A DNA stretch of 28,306 nt, taken from Planctomycetia bacterium (GTDB lineage: Bacteria > Planctomycetota > UBA1135 > GCA-002686595). The notes under the pieces are model-generated. The model did no database searches and was not told where the DNA came from. It was given only the letters and a program-made list of their open reading frames with translations. The stretch is taken from NCBI GenBank assembly GCA_005778045.1, contig SXKQ01000098.1, positions 1 through 28,306 of the forward strand. The letters are read 5' to 3'. The translations under genes and the position numbers were made by a program. Shown piece after piece: positions 15,068 to 23,900 of the stretch (positions are counted from its first letter, which is position 1; every line of letters begins with the position of its first letter).

Positions 15068-17842
15068 TTAGCGACGGAGCAGCGGCTCGAGTTCCGCAAG
15101 GGTCGCCCGCGCAGCGCTCGAGTGACCGGCGAGAGCGGCAGCCTCCGCGGCTGCCTGCCGGGCGGCGTCGAGTTCGCCACGGGAGGCGAGGACCCGCGCC
15201 CGCAGCGCGGGCGCGCTGCTCACGAGCCGCGCCAGCCCGTCGATGCCGCGCGTGGGGTCGAAGGATCCGAAGACGCGCTCGAACGCGCGGTGCGGGCCCC
15301 GGCCGAGCCGTTCCTCTCGCTCGATGCGACGCACGAGCGTCTCATGCACCGCGAAGGCCCCGAGCGCGTCGCACACGGCGAGCAAGGAACAGCGCACCTC
15401 GAAAAGTCGCAGCTCGCGCTCCTCCCCCTCCGCCTCGCCGCACAGGCCAACGGCGGCGGCCGTGAGCAGTCGACGGGCCGAAGCCAGGTCCCCGCGGGCC
15501 AGAGCGCGCTCGCCGAGCGCCGCGAGCAGCCGCGCATCGCAATTCCACCACGCTCCGGCGCGATCGAGAGCCTCGGGGAGCGCACCAGAGCGAGCCAGCT
15601 CTTCCCCCACCGCGAGCTCCGCGCGCCACGAGAACTCCGTGCCACCTTGGGCGCGCCCCAAGAAGCGCGCGCGCAGCTGCTCGTCCGCGGCATCGAGCGG
15701 AGCCGCGAGCCACGCGTCGACGAGTCGCGCGTCGAGCGCCTGCGCCGCGGCGAGGGACATCCAGATCGCCTCCCGCTCCAGTTCCCGGATCGTGCGCAGC
15801 TCGGGCGTGCCGAGCTCGCCGTCGTGGGCAGCGAGCCGCGAGCGCAGCCATGCGCTCGCGCGCGCATCGCCGCAGGAACCAAGCGCCAGCAGCGCGTGGC
15901 GCCGCAAGTCGAGGTTGCGGTCGAGAGCCACGGCCGCCAGCGTGTCGACCTCGGCCGGCTTGCGCGCTGCGAGCAGGTCGAGGGCGAGCTCGCGATGCAG
16001 GTCGTCCTCGGAGCTCTCGAGCGCCACACGTCTCAGCAAGGCAAGTCCCGCCTCGGTCCCGCCCGCATCCACCGCGCGCAAGGCGCGCGTGCGCAGATCG
16101 AAGTCGCAAGCCCGCCAGTCGTCTCGCAGCGCGGCGACGGCACGCAGGTCGCCCCACGGAGCTCGCGCCAGCGCGGCCTCGATCCGCAGCCGTCGCGGCA
16201 CATCCGGCGCGATCCACTTGGCCAGACGCTCTCGCCCGGCAGCGTCCTGCCCGAGCGCCCACGCCGCGACCTTGGAGACCTCGGCGCGCTCTCGGGTGCG
16301 CTGCATCAAGCGCTCCAGTTCCGCATGGGCGGACGGCCCCGCCTGCTCGTGCAGCGCCCGAACGAGCGCCGCTGCGCGCAACTCGGTGGCACGCAGTCCC
16401 AGCCGCTCGAGCGCCGAAAGTTCCTCATCGAGCCGCTCGCGCGCGATCGCCGCGATGCCAGCGTCGGGCGCCAGCGGAGCGAGCAGCTCGAGCGCCGCGG
16501 CGCCGGACGCCCCCCCGAGGCTCGCGATCGCGCACAGCTCCGCGTGGAATGGCTCGAGTCGCACGCCGCGCGGCAACTCCGCGAGCAGCGACTCTGCTCG
16601 CCGCGCATCGACCGTGCGCCAGCGGCGATACAACGGCTCGATCCACGGCTCGACGGGCCGCGCCTCGCACAACGCGACGAATGCGTCGTCGACGACTTCC
16701 CGATGGGCGTCCTCCAGCGCCTTGACAAGCAACATGCCGAACTCCGCACGGCGCTCGTCGACGAGCAGCGTGCGCAAGAGCGCGACGACAGCGCGCCGTT
16801 CATCTAGCGGCGTTCGCGGCTCGAGCCAAGGAGCCAAGTGCTCGGGCTCGAGTTCGCCGGCGTGCAGGGCGAGCGCCTCGAAGAGATAGCCACCGAGCCG
16901 CGCTGCGGTCTCGGGGCGCTCCCGCATCCAAGCGACGACCTCTCCAGCGGGCAAAGCCTCGAGCGAGCCGCGCAGCAGCGCAAGGCAGCGCAGCTCGTCC
17001 GCGCTGGCTTCCAGCGCCTCGAGCAACGCAGCGCCGAGGGCGCTCCCCGGTGCCCGCGAGACGCGCGCTGCCGCGGTGAAGAGTTCTTCGTGGCGCTCCG
17101 GGCCCGGCCATGCGGCCGAGATGCGCGCAAACTCGCTCGGCGCGCTCGCGCTCGCGTCCGACCAACGCAGCCGCAAGGTCGCGACGATCGCACGCTGGGC
17201 CTCGTCCGCGGCCGCCTGTTCGAGCGCCTCGATCCAGCCCCCGCTCGGCGGCGTGCGCTCGAAACGTCGCGCCAGTCCAAACCAGATGCGCGCATCGCGG
17301 GGCTCGAGCATCCGGCGACCAAACTCCTGCGCGGCCTCGCTCTCGAGCGCCAGAGTCACGGCGTGATCCAGCGCGGCTTCTGCCACGCGCTCGTCGGCAT
17401 CGCGCGCGAGCTCCGCGAGCAGCTGCGCCTCGAAGGGGGCCGCGGTCTCGGACTGCAGCGCCGCGAGGCGCACCGTCGGAAGGGGGTGCCGCGCCGCCGC
17501 GCTTCGATCCTCGGGTCGCTGTACGAGTCCGAGCCGCAGCGCCGCACACAAGAGATCCGGAGCCGAGCCCGCGCCGATGGGTTCCCATGTCCCGGCGCGC
17601 GCCCAAGGCGCATCGAACGTCGCAAACTCGGCGGCGCGCTCGTGCGCACGCAGCAGGGAGACCCGCACATCGAGCGCTGTAGCGCCTGCAGCGGAAGCGT
17701 CCTCGAGGCCGAGGCCCTGCGCCCAGCGCCGAATCGCGAACTCGCGCTCGACGGAGTCGGCGAAGCCTTGCCCCGAATCCTGCGCGAGTGCGCGCAGGCT
17801 GAAGCTCAGGACGAGAGCCGCCGCTGCGCCTGCGCGAGCCAT
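15068..17842 (-). CDS. Large secreted HEAT-like repeat protein of unknown function
   Basis: The 924-residue protein starts at ATG 17842 with a clear signal peptide (MARAGAAAALVLSFSLRALA, then QDSG). The rest is almost entirely amphipathic helices rich in Ala, Leu, Arg and Glu. Many units resemble HEAT repeats: LRRHALLALGSCGDARASAWLRSRL (residue positions roughly 610-640), LPTVRLAALQSE and RLRIEALARAPWGDLRAVAALRDD. The C-terminal ~150 residues look more TPR-like (ALGERALARGDLASARRLL). No enzymatic motif is visible. The reading frame overlaps the NnrD gene by 37 bp (17806-17842), so the signal peptide is encoded within the end of nnrD. Probably a periplasmic scaffold; the partner is unknown. 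Confidence 0.75.
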   Translation of the reverse strand: MARAGAAAALVLSFSLRALAQDSGQGFADSVEREFAIRRWAQGLGLEDASAAGATALDVRVSLLRAHERAAEFATFDAPWARAGTWEPIGAGSAPDLLCAALRLGLVQRPEDRSAAARHPLPTVRLAALQSETAAPFEAQLLAELARDADERVAEAALDHAVTLALESEAAQEFGRRMLEPRDARIWFGLARRFERTPPSGGWIEALEQAAADEAQRAIVATLRLRWSDASASAPSEFARISAAWPGPERHEELFTAAARVSRAPGSALGAALLEALEASADELRCLALLRGSLEALPAGEVVAWMRERPETAARLGGYLFEALALHAGELEPEHLAPWLEPRTPLDERRAVVALLRTLLVDERRAEFGMLLVKALEDAHREVVDDAFVALCEARPVEPWIEPLYRRWRTVDARRAESLLAELPRGVRLEPFHAELCAIASLGGASGAAALELLAPLAPDAGIAAIARERLDEELSALERLGLRATELRAAALVRALHEQAGPSAHAELERLMQRTRERAEVSKVAAWALGQDAAGRERLAKWIAPDVPRRLRIEAALARAPWGDLRAVAALRDDWRACDFDLRTRALRAVDAGGTEAGLALLRRVALESSEDDLHRELALDLLAARKPAEVDTLAAVALDRNLDLRRHALLALGSCGDARASAWLRSRLAAHDGELGTPELRTIRELEREAIWMSLAAAQALDARLVDAWLAAPLDAADEQLRARFLGRAQGGTEFSWRAELAVGEELARSGALPEALDRAGAWWNCDARLLAALGERALARGDLASARRLLTAAAVGLCGEAEGEERELRLFEVRCSLLAVCDALGAFAVHETLVRRIEREERLGRGPHRAFERVFGSFDPTRGIDGLARLVSSAPALRARVLASRGELDAARQAAAEAAALAGHSSAARATLAELEPLLRR

Positions 17843-18669
17843 TGGATCAGGTCCGCGGCGATCAACGCGCGCTTGCCGAGGTGAGCCGCGGCGAAGTCCC
17901 CCGCGAGCCCGTGAGCGCGGACAGCGGCGCAGGCGGCATCGAAGGGAGTCCATTGAGGGAACGCGCCCGTCGCGCACAGCGCCGCATACGCTGCGACGAT
18001 CCCGGCGAGCACGTCGCCGGAGCCCGCGGTCGCCATCCCGGCGTTCCCCGTGTCGTTGACGTACACGAGCCGACCGTTGGTCACGACCGTGCCACGGCCC
18101 TTGAGGCAGGTGATCGCGCCGCTGCGCTCCGCGAGCTCGCGCGCGGCCGCCTCGCGGCCCGCGGCATCGCGCGGAACCTCGCGCCCGAGCAGCCGCGCCG
18201 CCTCGCCGGGATGGGGCGTGATCACCGTGGCTCCCGCGCGGCCCTTCAGCTTCTCGGGGACCACGCCGAGCACGTTCAGCGCATCGGCGTCGAGCACGAG
18301 CGGGATCGCCGGAGCGCGGCCGAGAAGCGCCTGCACGAGCTGCTGGGCGTCCTCGCCCTGCCCGAGGCCGCAACCGGCGACGATGGAATGGAAGCCACGC
18401 TGCGAGACTTCGAACGGTACGTTCGCAACGCTGGCGACACGCAGCAACACCGCTTCCGGCGCCGCGATCGGCAGCGCTTGTGCGACGGCTTCGCTGGTCG
18501 CGAGCACGGTCACGAGCCCTGCGCCGGCCCGCTGCGCCGCTCGCGCGACGAGCAGCGCCGCGCCCGGCATGTTCGCGCTGCCGCAGGCAACGAGCACGCG
18601 GCCTGCGTCGCCCTTGTGAGCATCCTCGGGCAATTCGGGCGGCGCGAGTGAGCGTTCCTGCGTGCTCAC
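17806..18669 (-). CDS. nnrD: ADP/ATP-dependent NAD(P)H-hydrate dehydratase (YjeF C-terminal domain)
   Basis: This enzyme repairs NAD(P)HX by nucleotide-dependent dehydration; the fold is ribokinase-like. The 287-residue protein shows HKGDAGRVLVACGS, MPGAALLVARAAQRAGAGLV, VLDADALN, VITPHPGEAARLLGRE and LKGRGTVV. It also has NDTGNAGMATAGSGDVLAG, which carries the catalytic GSGD. Start GTG 18669 overlaps the asparaginase TGA as GTGA (18666-18669). The epimerase half (NnrE), fused in E. coli, is absent here and must be encoded elsewhere if present. Length fits a stand-alone dehydratase. It is translated in an operon with the L-asparaginase above and the HEAT-like protein below, whose relation to NAD repair is not apparent. 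Confidence 0.92.
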   Translation of the reverse strand: MSTQERSLAPPELPEDAHKGDAGRVLVACGSANMPGAALLVARAAQRAGAGLVTVLATSEAVAQALPIAAPEAVLLRVASVANVPFEVSQRGFHSIVAGCGLGQGEDAQQLVQALLGRAPAIPLVLDADALNVLGVVPEKLKGRAGATVITPHPGEAARLLGREVPRDAAGREAAARELAERSGAITCLKGRGTVVTNGRLVYVNDTGNAGMATAGSGDVLAGIVAAYAALCATGAFPQWTPFDAACAAVRAHGLAGDFAAAHLGKRALIAADLIQWLAQAQRRLSS

Positions 18670-19736
18670 GCGACGACCTCCATGCGGCCGACCTCGAGTC
18701 CCGCCCAGTTGCGCAAGCTGCCCTGCCTCCACTCGGAGAGCGAGAGCGCCACATCGCGCGAGAGGAACCCGAAGCGCTCGCACAGCTCGATGACGAGCGG
18801 ATGCATCGCGCGATAGTTGCCGTCGTCGATCTTCACGGCCAGCCCGAGCCCGCGTTCGCGCATGCCGAGCACATACACGGCCTCGGCGCCGAGCTTGGGA
18901 AACAGCCGGCCTTCGCTCGCGCGCAGCAGATCCGTGCACATGCTGTGGCGCGTGCCGCCGATGAGCTCGGGGTGCGCTGCGGCGACTCGGGCGAAGCGCT
19001 CGCATGCGCGCCGTCGCGGCTCGGCAAGCGCCTCCGGGTTCGCGACGCGCGCCATCGCCGTCGCGAGCCGCACCAGCGGCAAGTGGAACGTCGGCGCGCT
19101 GCAGCCGTCGATGGCCACATCGAGCTCTCCGGGCAGCACGCCGCTCATCTCCTCGACTGCGCGGCGCACCAGCGACTGCGCAGCGTTGTCACGCTCGAGA
19201 TAGCGCGCGGGGTCGACGCCGAGGTGCAAAGCGAGCGCAAGGAAGCACGCGTGCTTGCCAGAGCAGTTGTTGTGCGCGCGCGTGCCCTTCTCGCCCGCGA
19301 GCGTCATCGCACGCCGCGCCTCGTTGTCCGTCGGAAGCTGCGCCCCGCACTGCAGGTGCTCCGGTCCGAGCCCGAGACGCGCGAGCAGCTCGCGCACGCG
19401 CCTCACGTGGATGTCCTCAGCGTGGTGCGAAGCGAGCGCGAGGGCGAGCTCGTCGTCGCGGATCGCGAAGCGCTCGGCCGCACCGCTCTCCACGAACGGC
19501 AGCGCCTGCAGCGACTTGGTGGAGCTGCGCGCGAACACCGGGTGGTGCCACTCGCCCGCTCCATCGACGACCGCGCCGGCAGCGTCCACGAGTACCCAAG
19601 CCCCGCGGTGCACGCTCTCGAGGTGACTCCCCCGCCATGTGCGAGCGACGATCGGGTTCTCGGGCCAGCGCTCACCGGCGAAGTCAGGGGCGGATTCGGC
19701 CGTTCCTAGGGGTTGCTGGGTGCGCGGTGCGGGCAT
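18666..19736 (-). CDS. L-asparaginase II family protein (Asparaginase_II)
   Basis: ATG 19736 gives 356 residues; further upstream frame is low-complexity and unlikely. The family pattern is clear: NPIVARTWRGSHLESVHRGA at the N-terminus, HHPVFARSSTKSLQALPFVES, then SHHAEDIHV, CGAQLPTDNEARRAM, HNNCSGKHACFLALALHLG, EEMSG and DGCSAPTFHLPLVRLATAMA. These belong to PF06089-type L-asparaginases, studied mainly in Rhizobium and related organisms, which hydrolyse asparagine to aspartate and ammonia and are unrelated to the E. coli enzymes. No signal peptide, so probably cytoplasmic. First gene of the minus-strand run; divergent from the zinc-ribbon protein gene across 76 bp. Confidence 0.88.
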   Translation of the reverse strand: MPAPRTQQPLGTAESAPDFAGERWPENPIVARTWRGSHLESVHRGAWVLVDAAGAVVDGAGEWHHPVFARSSTKSLQALPFVESGAAERFAIRDDELALALASHHAEDIHVRRVRELLARLGLGPEHLQCGAQLPTDNEARRAMTLAGEKGTRAHNNCSGKHACFLALALHLGVDPARYLERDNAAQSLVRRAVEEMSGVLPGELDVAIDGCSAPTFHLPLVRLATAMARVANPEALAEPRRRACERFARVAAAHPELIGGTRHSMCTDLLRASEGRLFPKLGAEAVYVLGMRERGLGLAVKIDDGNYRAMHPLVIELCERFGFLSRDVALSLSEWRQGSLRNWAGLEVGRMEVVA

Positions 19737-19798
19737 GGCGGTGTCGGGATCGTACCCGCCGGGCGCGCCCCGGAGCCGTGGAGGCCGTCGCGATGGAC

Positions 19799-19804
19799 TA
19801 CAAT
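19799..19804 (+). promoter_or_regulatory. -10 box (TACAAT) placed for a leaderless transcript
   Basis: TACAAT at 19799-19804 matches the TATAAT consensus at five of six positions and ends 8 bp before ATG 19813. A start point 6-9 bp downstream would coincide with or just precede the ATG. No matching -35 hexamer and no SD are visible. Confidence 0.45.
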
Positions 19805-19812
19805 CCCGACCC

Positions 19813-20328
19813 ATGTTGCCCTTCGATCGAAACCGTGGCTCTCGCGGCGAGCCCTTTCGGCGCTCCCGGGGGGAGTCGTCGCCGCTGGGTCGTCCCGCGA
19901 TCGACCCCGCCCTGCGCGTTCAGAAGGAAGCCGTGCTGCCCCCGATGCCCACATCTCCGCGCGCCTCGCGCCTGCGCGCGCTCTCCGGCTGGTTCGTCGC
20001 CCCGCTCGCGCTGGTCTCGATCGCGGCCGGCATGCTGCTCGTGTTCCGCGGTCCCGAGGGGCTGTTTGGGATCCTCTTCGGCACCGTGCTCGCGCTCGGA
20101 CTCGGCTGGATCCTCGTCTGCTCGCTGTTCCCGGCCAAGGCCGACCGCACGTGCCCCGAGTGCAAGCGTCCCGGGCTCGTGCGCCTCGACCGTCGCACCA
20201 CGCGTGGCGTGCGCTGCACGCGCTGCGGATTCCGCGACGCCACCGCGAGCTCGTTCCTGCTCGCCGAGGACGAGGGTGTTCCGCTCGAGGGCACCGTGCT
20301 CCACGAGCGGGATCGCCGGCGCGAGTGA
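19813..20328 (+). CDS. Membrane protein with C-terminal zinc ribbon
   Basis: The 171-residue product has an unstructured basic N-terminus (residues 1-55, rich in Arg/Ser/Pro). Two transmembrane helices follow at about 59-77 (GWFVAPLALVSIAAGMLLVF) and 84-106 (LFGILFGTVLALGLGWILVC). A short cytoplasmic domain then has CPEC (114-117) and CTRC (135-138), a four-cysteine zinc-ribbon-like knuckle. The C-terminal tail is acidic then basic. No family name is recognised; such proteins are often small membrane-anchored metal-binding proteins. The start is ATG 19813 right after a TACAAT box. An alternative start at Met45 would drop the disordered N-terminus. It lies 42 bp upstream of the BFN-domain gene. 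Confidence 0.7.
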   Translation: MLPFDRNRGSRGEPFRRSRGESSPLGRPAIDPALRVQKEAVLPPMPTSPRASRLRALSGWFVAPLALVSIAAGMLLVFRGPEGLFGILFGTVLALGLGWILVCSLFPAKADRTCPECKRPGLVRLDRRTTRGVRCTRCGFRDATASSFLLAEDEGVPLEGTVLHERDRRRE

Positions 20329-20344
20329 TCGCGCTTGAACTGCA

Positions 20345-20358
20345 GGCCCTTTCGGGCC
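20345..20358 (+). other. Short hairpin before the BFN gene
   Basis: GGCCC (20345-20349) pairs with GGGCC (20354-20358) around a TTTC loop, 12 nt before ATG 20371 and 16 nt past the zinc-ribbon gene stop. It may affect read-through or translation; the stem is short and could be chance in GC-rich DNA. Confidence 0.25.
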
Positions 20359-20370
20359 ACGCTCCTCTCC

Positions 20371-20829
20371 ATGGCCTCCGAACCCGCCGTGCGCATGATC
20401 GAGTTGGTGCTCGCGCGTATCGTGCTGCGCGACCAAGAGCGCTCGCAGCACATCCTGCTGAAGGAGCGCGACGGCCAACGCGCCTTCGCCATGACGATCG
20501 GGCGTGGCGAAGCCGACGAGTTGCACCGCATCGTCCACGGCAAGTCACCCCAGCGTCCGCTGACCCACCAGCTCGCCCTGCACATGGTCGAGGCCCTCGG
20601 CTCGCGCATTCTGCGTGCCGACATCATCGACCTGCAGGAGAACACGTATTTCGCCCAGCTCGCGCTGGCGACCGCGCCAGGCGAGCCGCCGACCATGGTC
20701 GACGCCCGGCCGTCGGACGCGATCGCGCTGGCCCTGCGGGCGCGCGCCCCGGTGCGCATCGCCGAGCCGATCCTCGAGCAGGTCCGCAGCGACTCCGCGG
20801 GCCCCGACCCGCTTCCGCCCGCCCCCTGA
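20371..20829 (+). CDS. BFN-domain (bifunctional nuclease, DUF151) protein
   Basis: The 152-residue protein begins MASEPAVRMIELVLARIVLRD; a TTG at 20335 gives a longer but unlikely N-terminus. The BFN fold is shown by QHILLKERDGQRAFAMTIGR, GEADELHRIVHG, PLTHQLALHMVEAL, and especially DARPSDAIALALRARAPVRIAEPIL. The last segment is the family signature DARPSDAIALA. Bacterial BFN proteins are small cytoplasmic factors for which nuclease activity is reported only for a few relatives; several planctomycetes carry them. Function here is unassigned. A small GGCCC/GGGCC hairpin sits 12 bp upstream of ATG. Confidence 0.88.
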   Translation: MASEPAVRMIELVLARIVLRDQERSQHILLKERDGQRAFAMTIGRGEADELHRIVHGKSPQRPLTHQLALHMVEALGSRILRADIIDLQENTYFAQLALATAPGEPPTMVDARPSDAIALALRARAPVRIAEPILEQVRSDSAGPDPLPPAP

Positions 20830-20901
20830 GCGAGCGAGATCGTGTGCGCGTGGCCTAGACTGGGGCGCGTGCCTGCGGCGTGAATGCCCCGCAGCGCCAG
20901 C

Positions 20902-20905
20902 GGAG
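20902..20905 (+). promoter_or_regulatory. GGAG ribosome site supporting a CTG start
   Basis: GGAG (20902-20905) stands 6 nt before CTG 20912. No in-frame ATG, GTG or TTG lies between the preceding gene and the ATPase domain, so this site argues that translation begins at the rare CTG codon. Confidence 0.45.
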
Positions 20906-20911
20906 CGTCCC

Positions 20912-23900
20912 CTGACCAAGCCTCTCGAATTCGTCGCGCGGGAACGCGAGTGCGCAGAGCTCGTCTCGGCCTTCGAGCGCGTCGCGAGCGGTGCGGGCCC
21001 GCTCGCCATCGAGCTCCGCGGGCCCAGCGGCAGCGGGAAGTCGCGGCTCGTCTCCGAGCTCTACGCGCGACTCTCGGCTAGCTCGGACCGCAACCCGCCG
21101 GAGAGCGCCTACTGGCCGCCCGAGATACCGATGGGGCCGACGGCTCGCCCGGTGAACCCGGAGCTGCGCAAGGCACCCGCCGCACGTGACGTGGCGCGCT
21201 TCTTGTGGCTCGGAGTGCGCGCCTGCGAGCGCCTCGGCACGTTGCAGACCGAGCGCGGCACGCAGCTGGACGAGCTCGTGCGCGAGCTCGAACTTCACGC
21301 CCGTCGCGGCCAGCGCTTCGGAGGACTCGGCGCGGAGCTCGCGCTCGCTCTCGCCCGCGAAGGGGAGATGGAGTCAGGGCCGCGCGAGCGCGCGCTCGCA
21401 GGCCTGCGCGCCGCACTCGCGCGCGAGTCGGGTGCGACGGCCACCGTGCTGTGGATCGACGATGCCCAATGGGCCAGCGACGATCTGCTCGCCCTGCTCG
21501 CGACCCTGTGGAGCGAGGCTCGCGCGAGTCACGCGTCTCTGCTGTTGCTCCTGTGCGACGACGAGTTCGAGCCGGTGCGACCGGCGCGCGCGGAGCTCGC
21601 GCGAGCACTCGAGGCAAGCCGCATCGACCTCGCCCCCGCGGGTAGCGCCGAGCTCGCGACGCTCGTCGGGAGCCTGCTGCCCGGACTGCTCCCCCACCAG
21701 CGCGAGACGCTGCTCGCCGGCGTAGCCGGCAACGTCCTCGAACTCGAGGAACGTGTCGCGTGGCTCAAGCTGACGCGGGGCAACTTCTTTCATGGGAATC
21801 GCGAGCGGCCGCTGTCGGCTGCCGGCGAGGCCGAGCTGGCTCACTGGGTCGAGGGGCGACGCTTGCGCATCGAGCTGCGCGTGAGCCAGCTCGCCACCGC
21901 GGTCGAGCGCCTGCTCGGCTGGAGCAGCGCGACAGCGCTCGACTTTCTCGGCGCCGTCGCGCTCGAATACGGTCGGCGTATGGCGTTGTTCGGGCTCGCC
22001 GAGCGCGAGCTCGTGGCCCGTGCCGCGCCGCTCGAACGCCTGCCATCCGACGCGCGCGTCGAGCATGGCCGCAGCGAGCTCGCCTTCCACCTCGAGGCCC
22101 AGAAGCTGTGGCGTCGCTTCGGCGAGCGCGAGGCCGAGGTCCTGTCGCAGGTGCTCCGCGACGAGCTAGCGCGCTGGATCAACGCCAGTTTCGGCGAGGA
22201 CGGTCACTGGCGCCCCCACGACACTGCCGACCCCGAGACCTTGCCGCCGAACAGCGTGCTCGCGCTGCTCGCCCTCGAGCGCACGGCGGAGTTGCGCGAC
22301 CTGCTCGACATGGCCATGGCCGAGCTGAGGATCGAGCGGGACGCGGACTGGAACGACCCGCTGCAGGCAGCGGCGCTGCGGGCCATTCGCATCGCCGTGC
22401 AGAACGATGCCGAGGAGCAGCTGTGGTCGCGCACGCGTCGCTGTGCGGCGCGGCTCGAGCATGTGAATTGGGCGCGCGTGCCCGAGTCCGTGATCGGCAG
22501 CGCAGGGCGGGAGGCACTCGCGCGCCGCATCAGCTCCGCGGGCCTGCCGCGCCTCGCGCTCGCGATCCGCACGAGCCGCGTCGACCTGCTGCGCGAGCGC
22601 GGGGAATCGCTCAAGGACTCCGAGACCGGCATCGACGAGCTCGCCGACGCGCTCAGCGATCTCGGCCAGAGCCTGTGGGAGCTCGGGGATAATCCCGGAG
22701 CCGAGCTCGCCTTCGGCGAGCAGCTCGCGCTGATGCGCGCACGCGTCGCAGGCGACACGGCTCCCCTGCGGCGACGCAACCTGTCGATCGCGCTCGACAA
22801 TGTGGCGGGTCTCGCGGCCACTCGCGGCCAACTCGACTTCGCTCGCGACGTCTACGTCGAGAGCCTCGCCATCGCCCGCGAGCTCGCCAGCGACGACGAC
22901 TCGCCCGGAGCGCGCCGGGACTTGTTCCTCTCGCTCTCGAACCTCGCCACGATCGACTACCGCCGTGGTCGCTTCGAGGATGCGCAGCGGATGCACGAGG
23001 AGAGTCTCGCGATCCGCCGCGAGCTCGCCGAGCAGCTCGACAGCGACGACGCGCGCCACGACCTCGAGAACGGCCTGGAGTGCGTCGCGGATATCGAGCA
23101 CGAGCTCGGCCGCTTCGAGGCCGCGGCGCAGAAGTACGAGGAGTGCCTGACGATCGAGCGCGAGCTCGCCGAGCGGCTCGGCACGAGCGCCCACCGCTGG
23201 TCGGTGGCGCAGCTGCTGCGCAGCATCGCGGACATCGAGCGTAACAGCGGTCGACGTGGCGCCGCGCTGCGTCGGCTCGAGGAGGCCATCGGCATCGCGC
23301 GCGGGCTCGTCGCCGAACTCGGCACGCCGGCCAGCCGCCGCGAGCTCGCGGCTTCGCTGCGCGCGCTCGGTACGCTGCAGGAAGAGCGCAACGAGCTCGA
23401 CCGGGCGCGCGTCACGTACAGCGAGGCACTCGAGCTCGCGCGCGACAGCCGCGGGGAGTCCGAGGACAGCACTGCCGGCCTCACCAGCCATGCGCACCTC
23501 CTGTGTGATGTCGCCGACATCGACCTCGCGCGCGACGACCTCGAGGGCGCGCGCCGCGGCTACGAGCAGGCGCTCGCGATCCACCGCCAGCTCGCCGCCG
23601 ACGTCGGCACGCCCGACTGCCGCCGCGACCTGCTCGTGGTGCTAGATCACCTCGCCAACCTCGACGAGCGCCAAGGCCTGACCGACTCCGCCCTCGCGCG
23701 CTTCCGCGAGATCGCCGACGGCATGCGCGCGATCTCCGACGAGCTGGGCACTCCGGCCGCGCGCCGCGATCTGTCGGTGGCCATCCTCCGCGTCGCCGAC
23801 GCACTGCGTGCTCGCGGGCGTCCGCAGGCTTCGCTCGAGCTCTACGAGCAGTGCCTCGCGCTGCGCCTCGTGTCGCTAGAGCGGCTCGAGGACTCCGCCG

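Noticed and set aside
17806..19005. 399-residue extended version of NnrD
   Set aside because: The upstream 112 residues are an antisense-like low-complexity frame within the asparaginase gene. GTG 18669 overlaps its stop as GTGA and starts the conserved fold.
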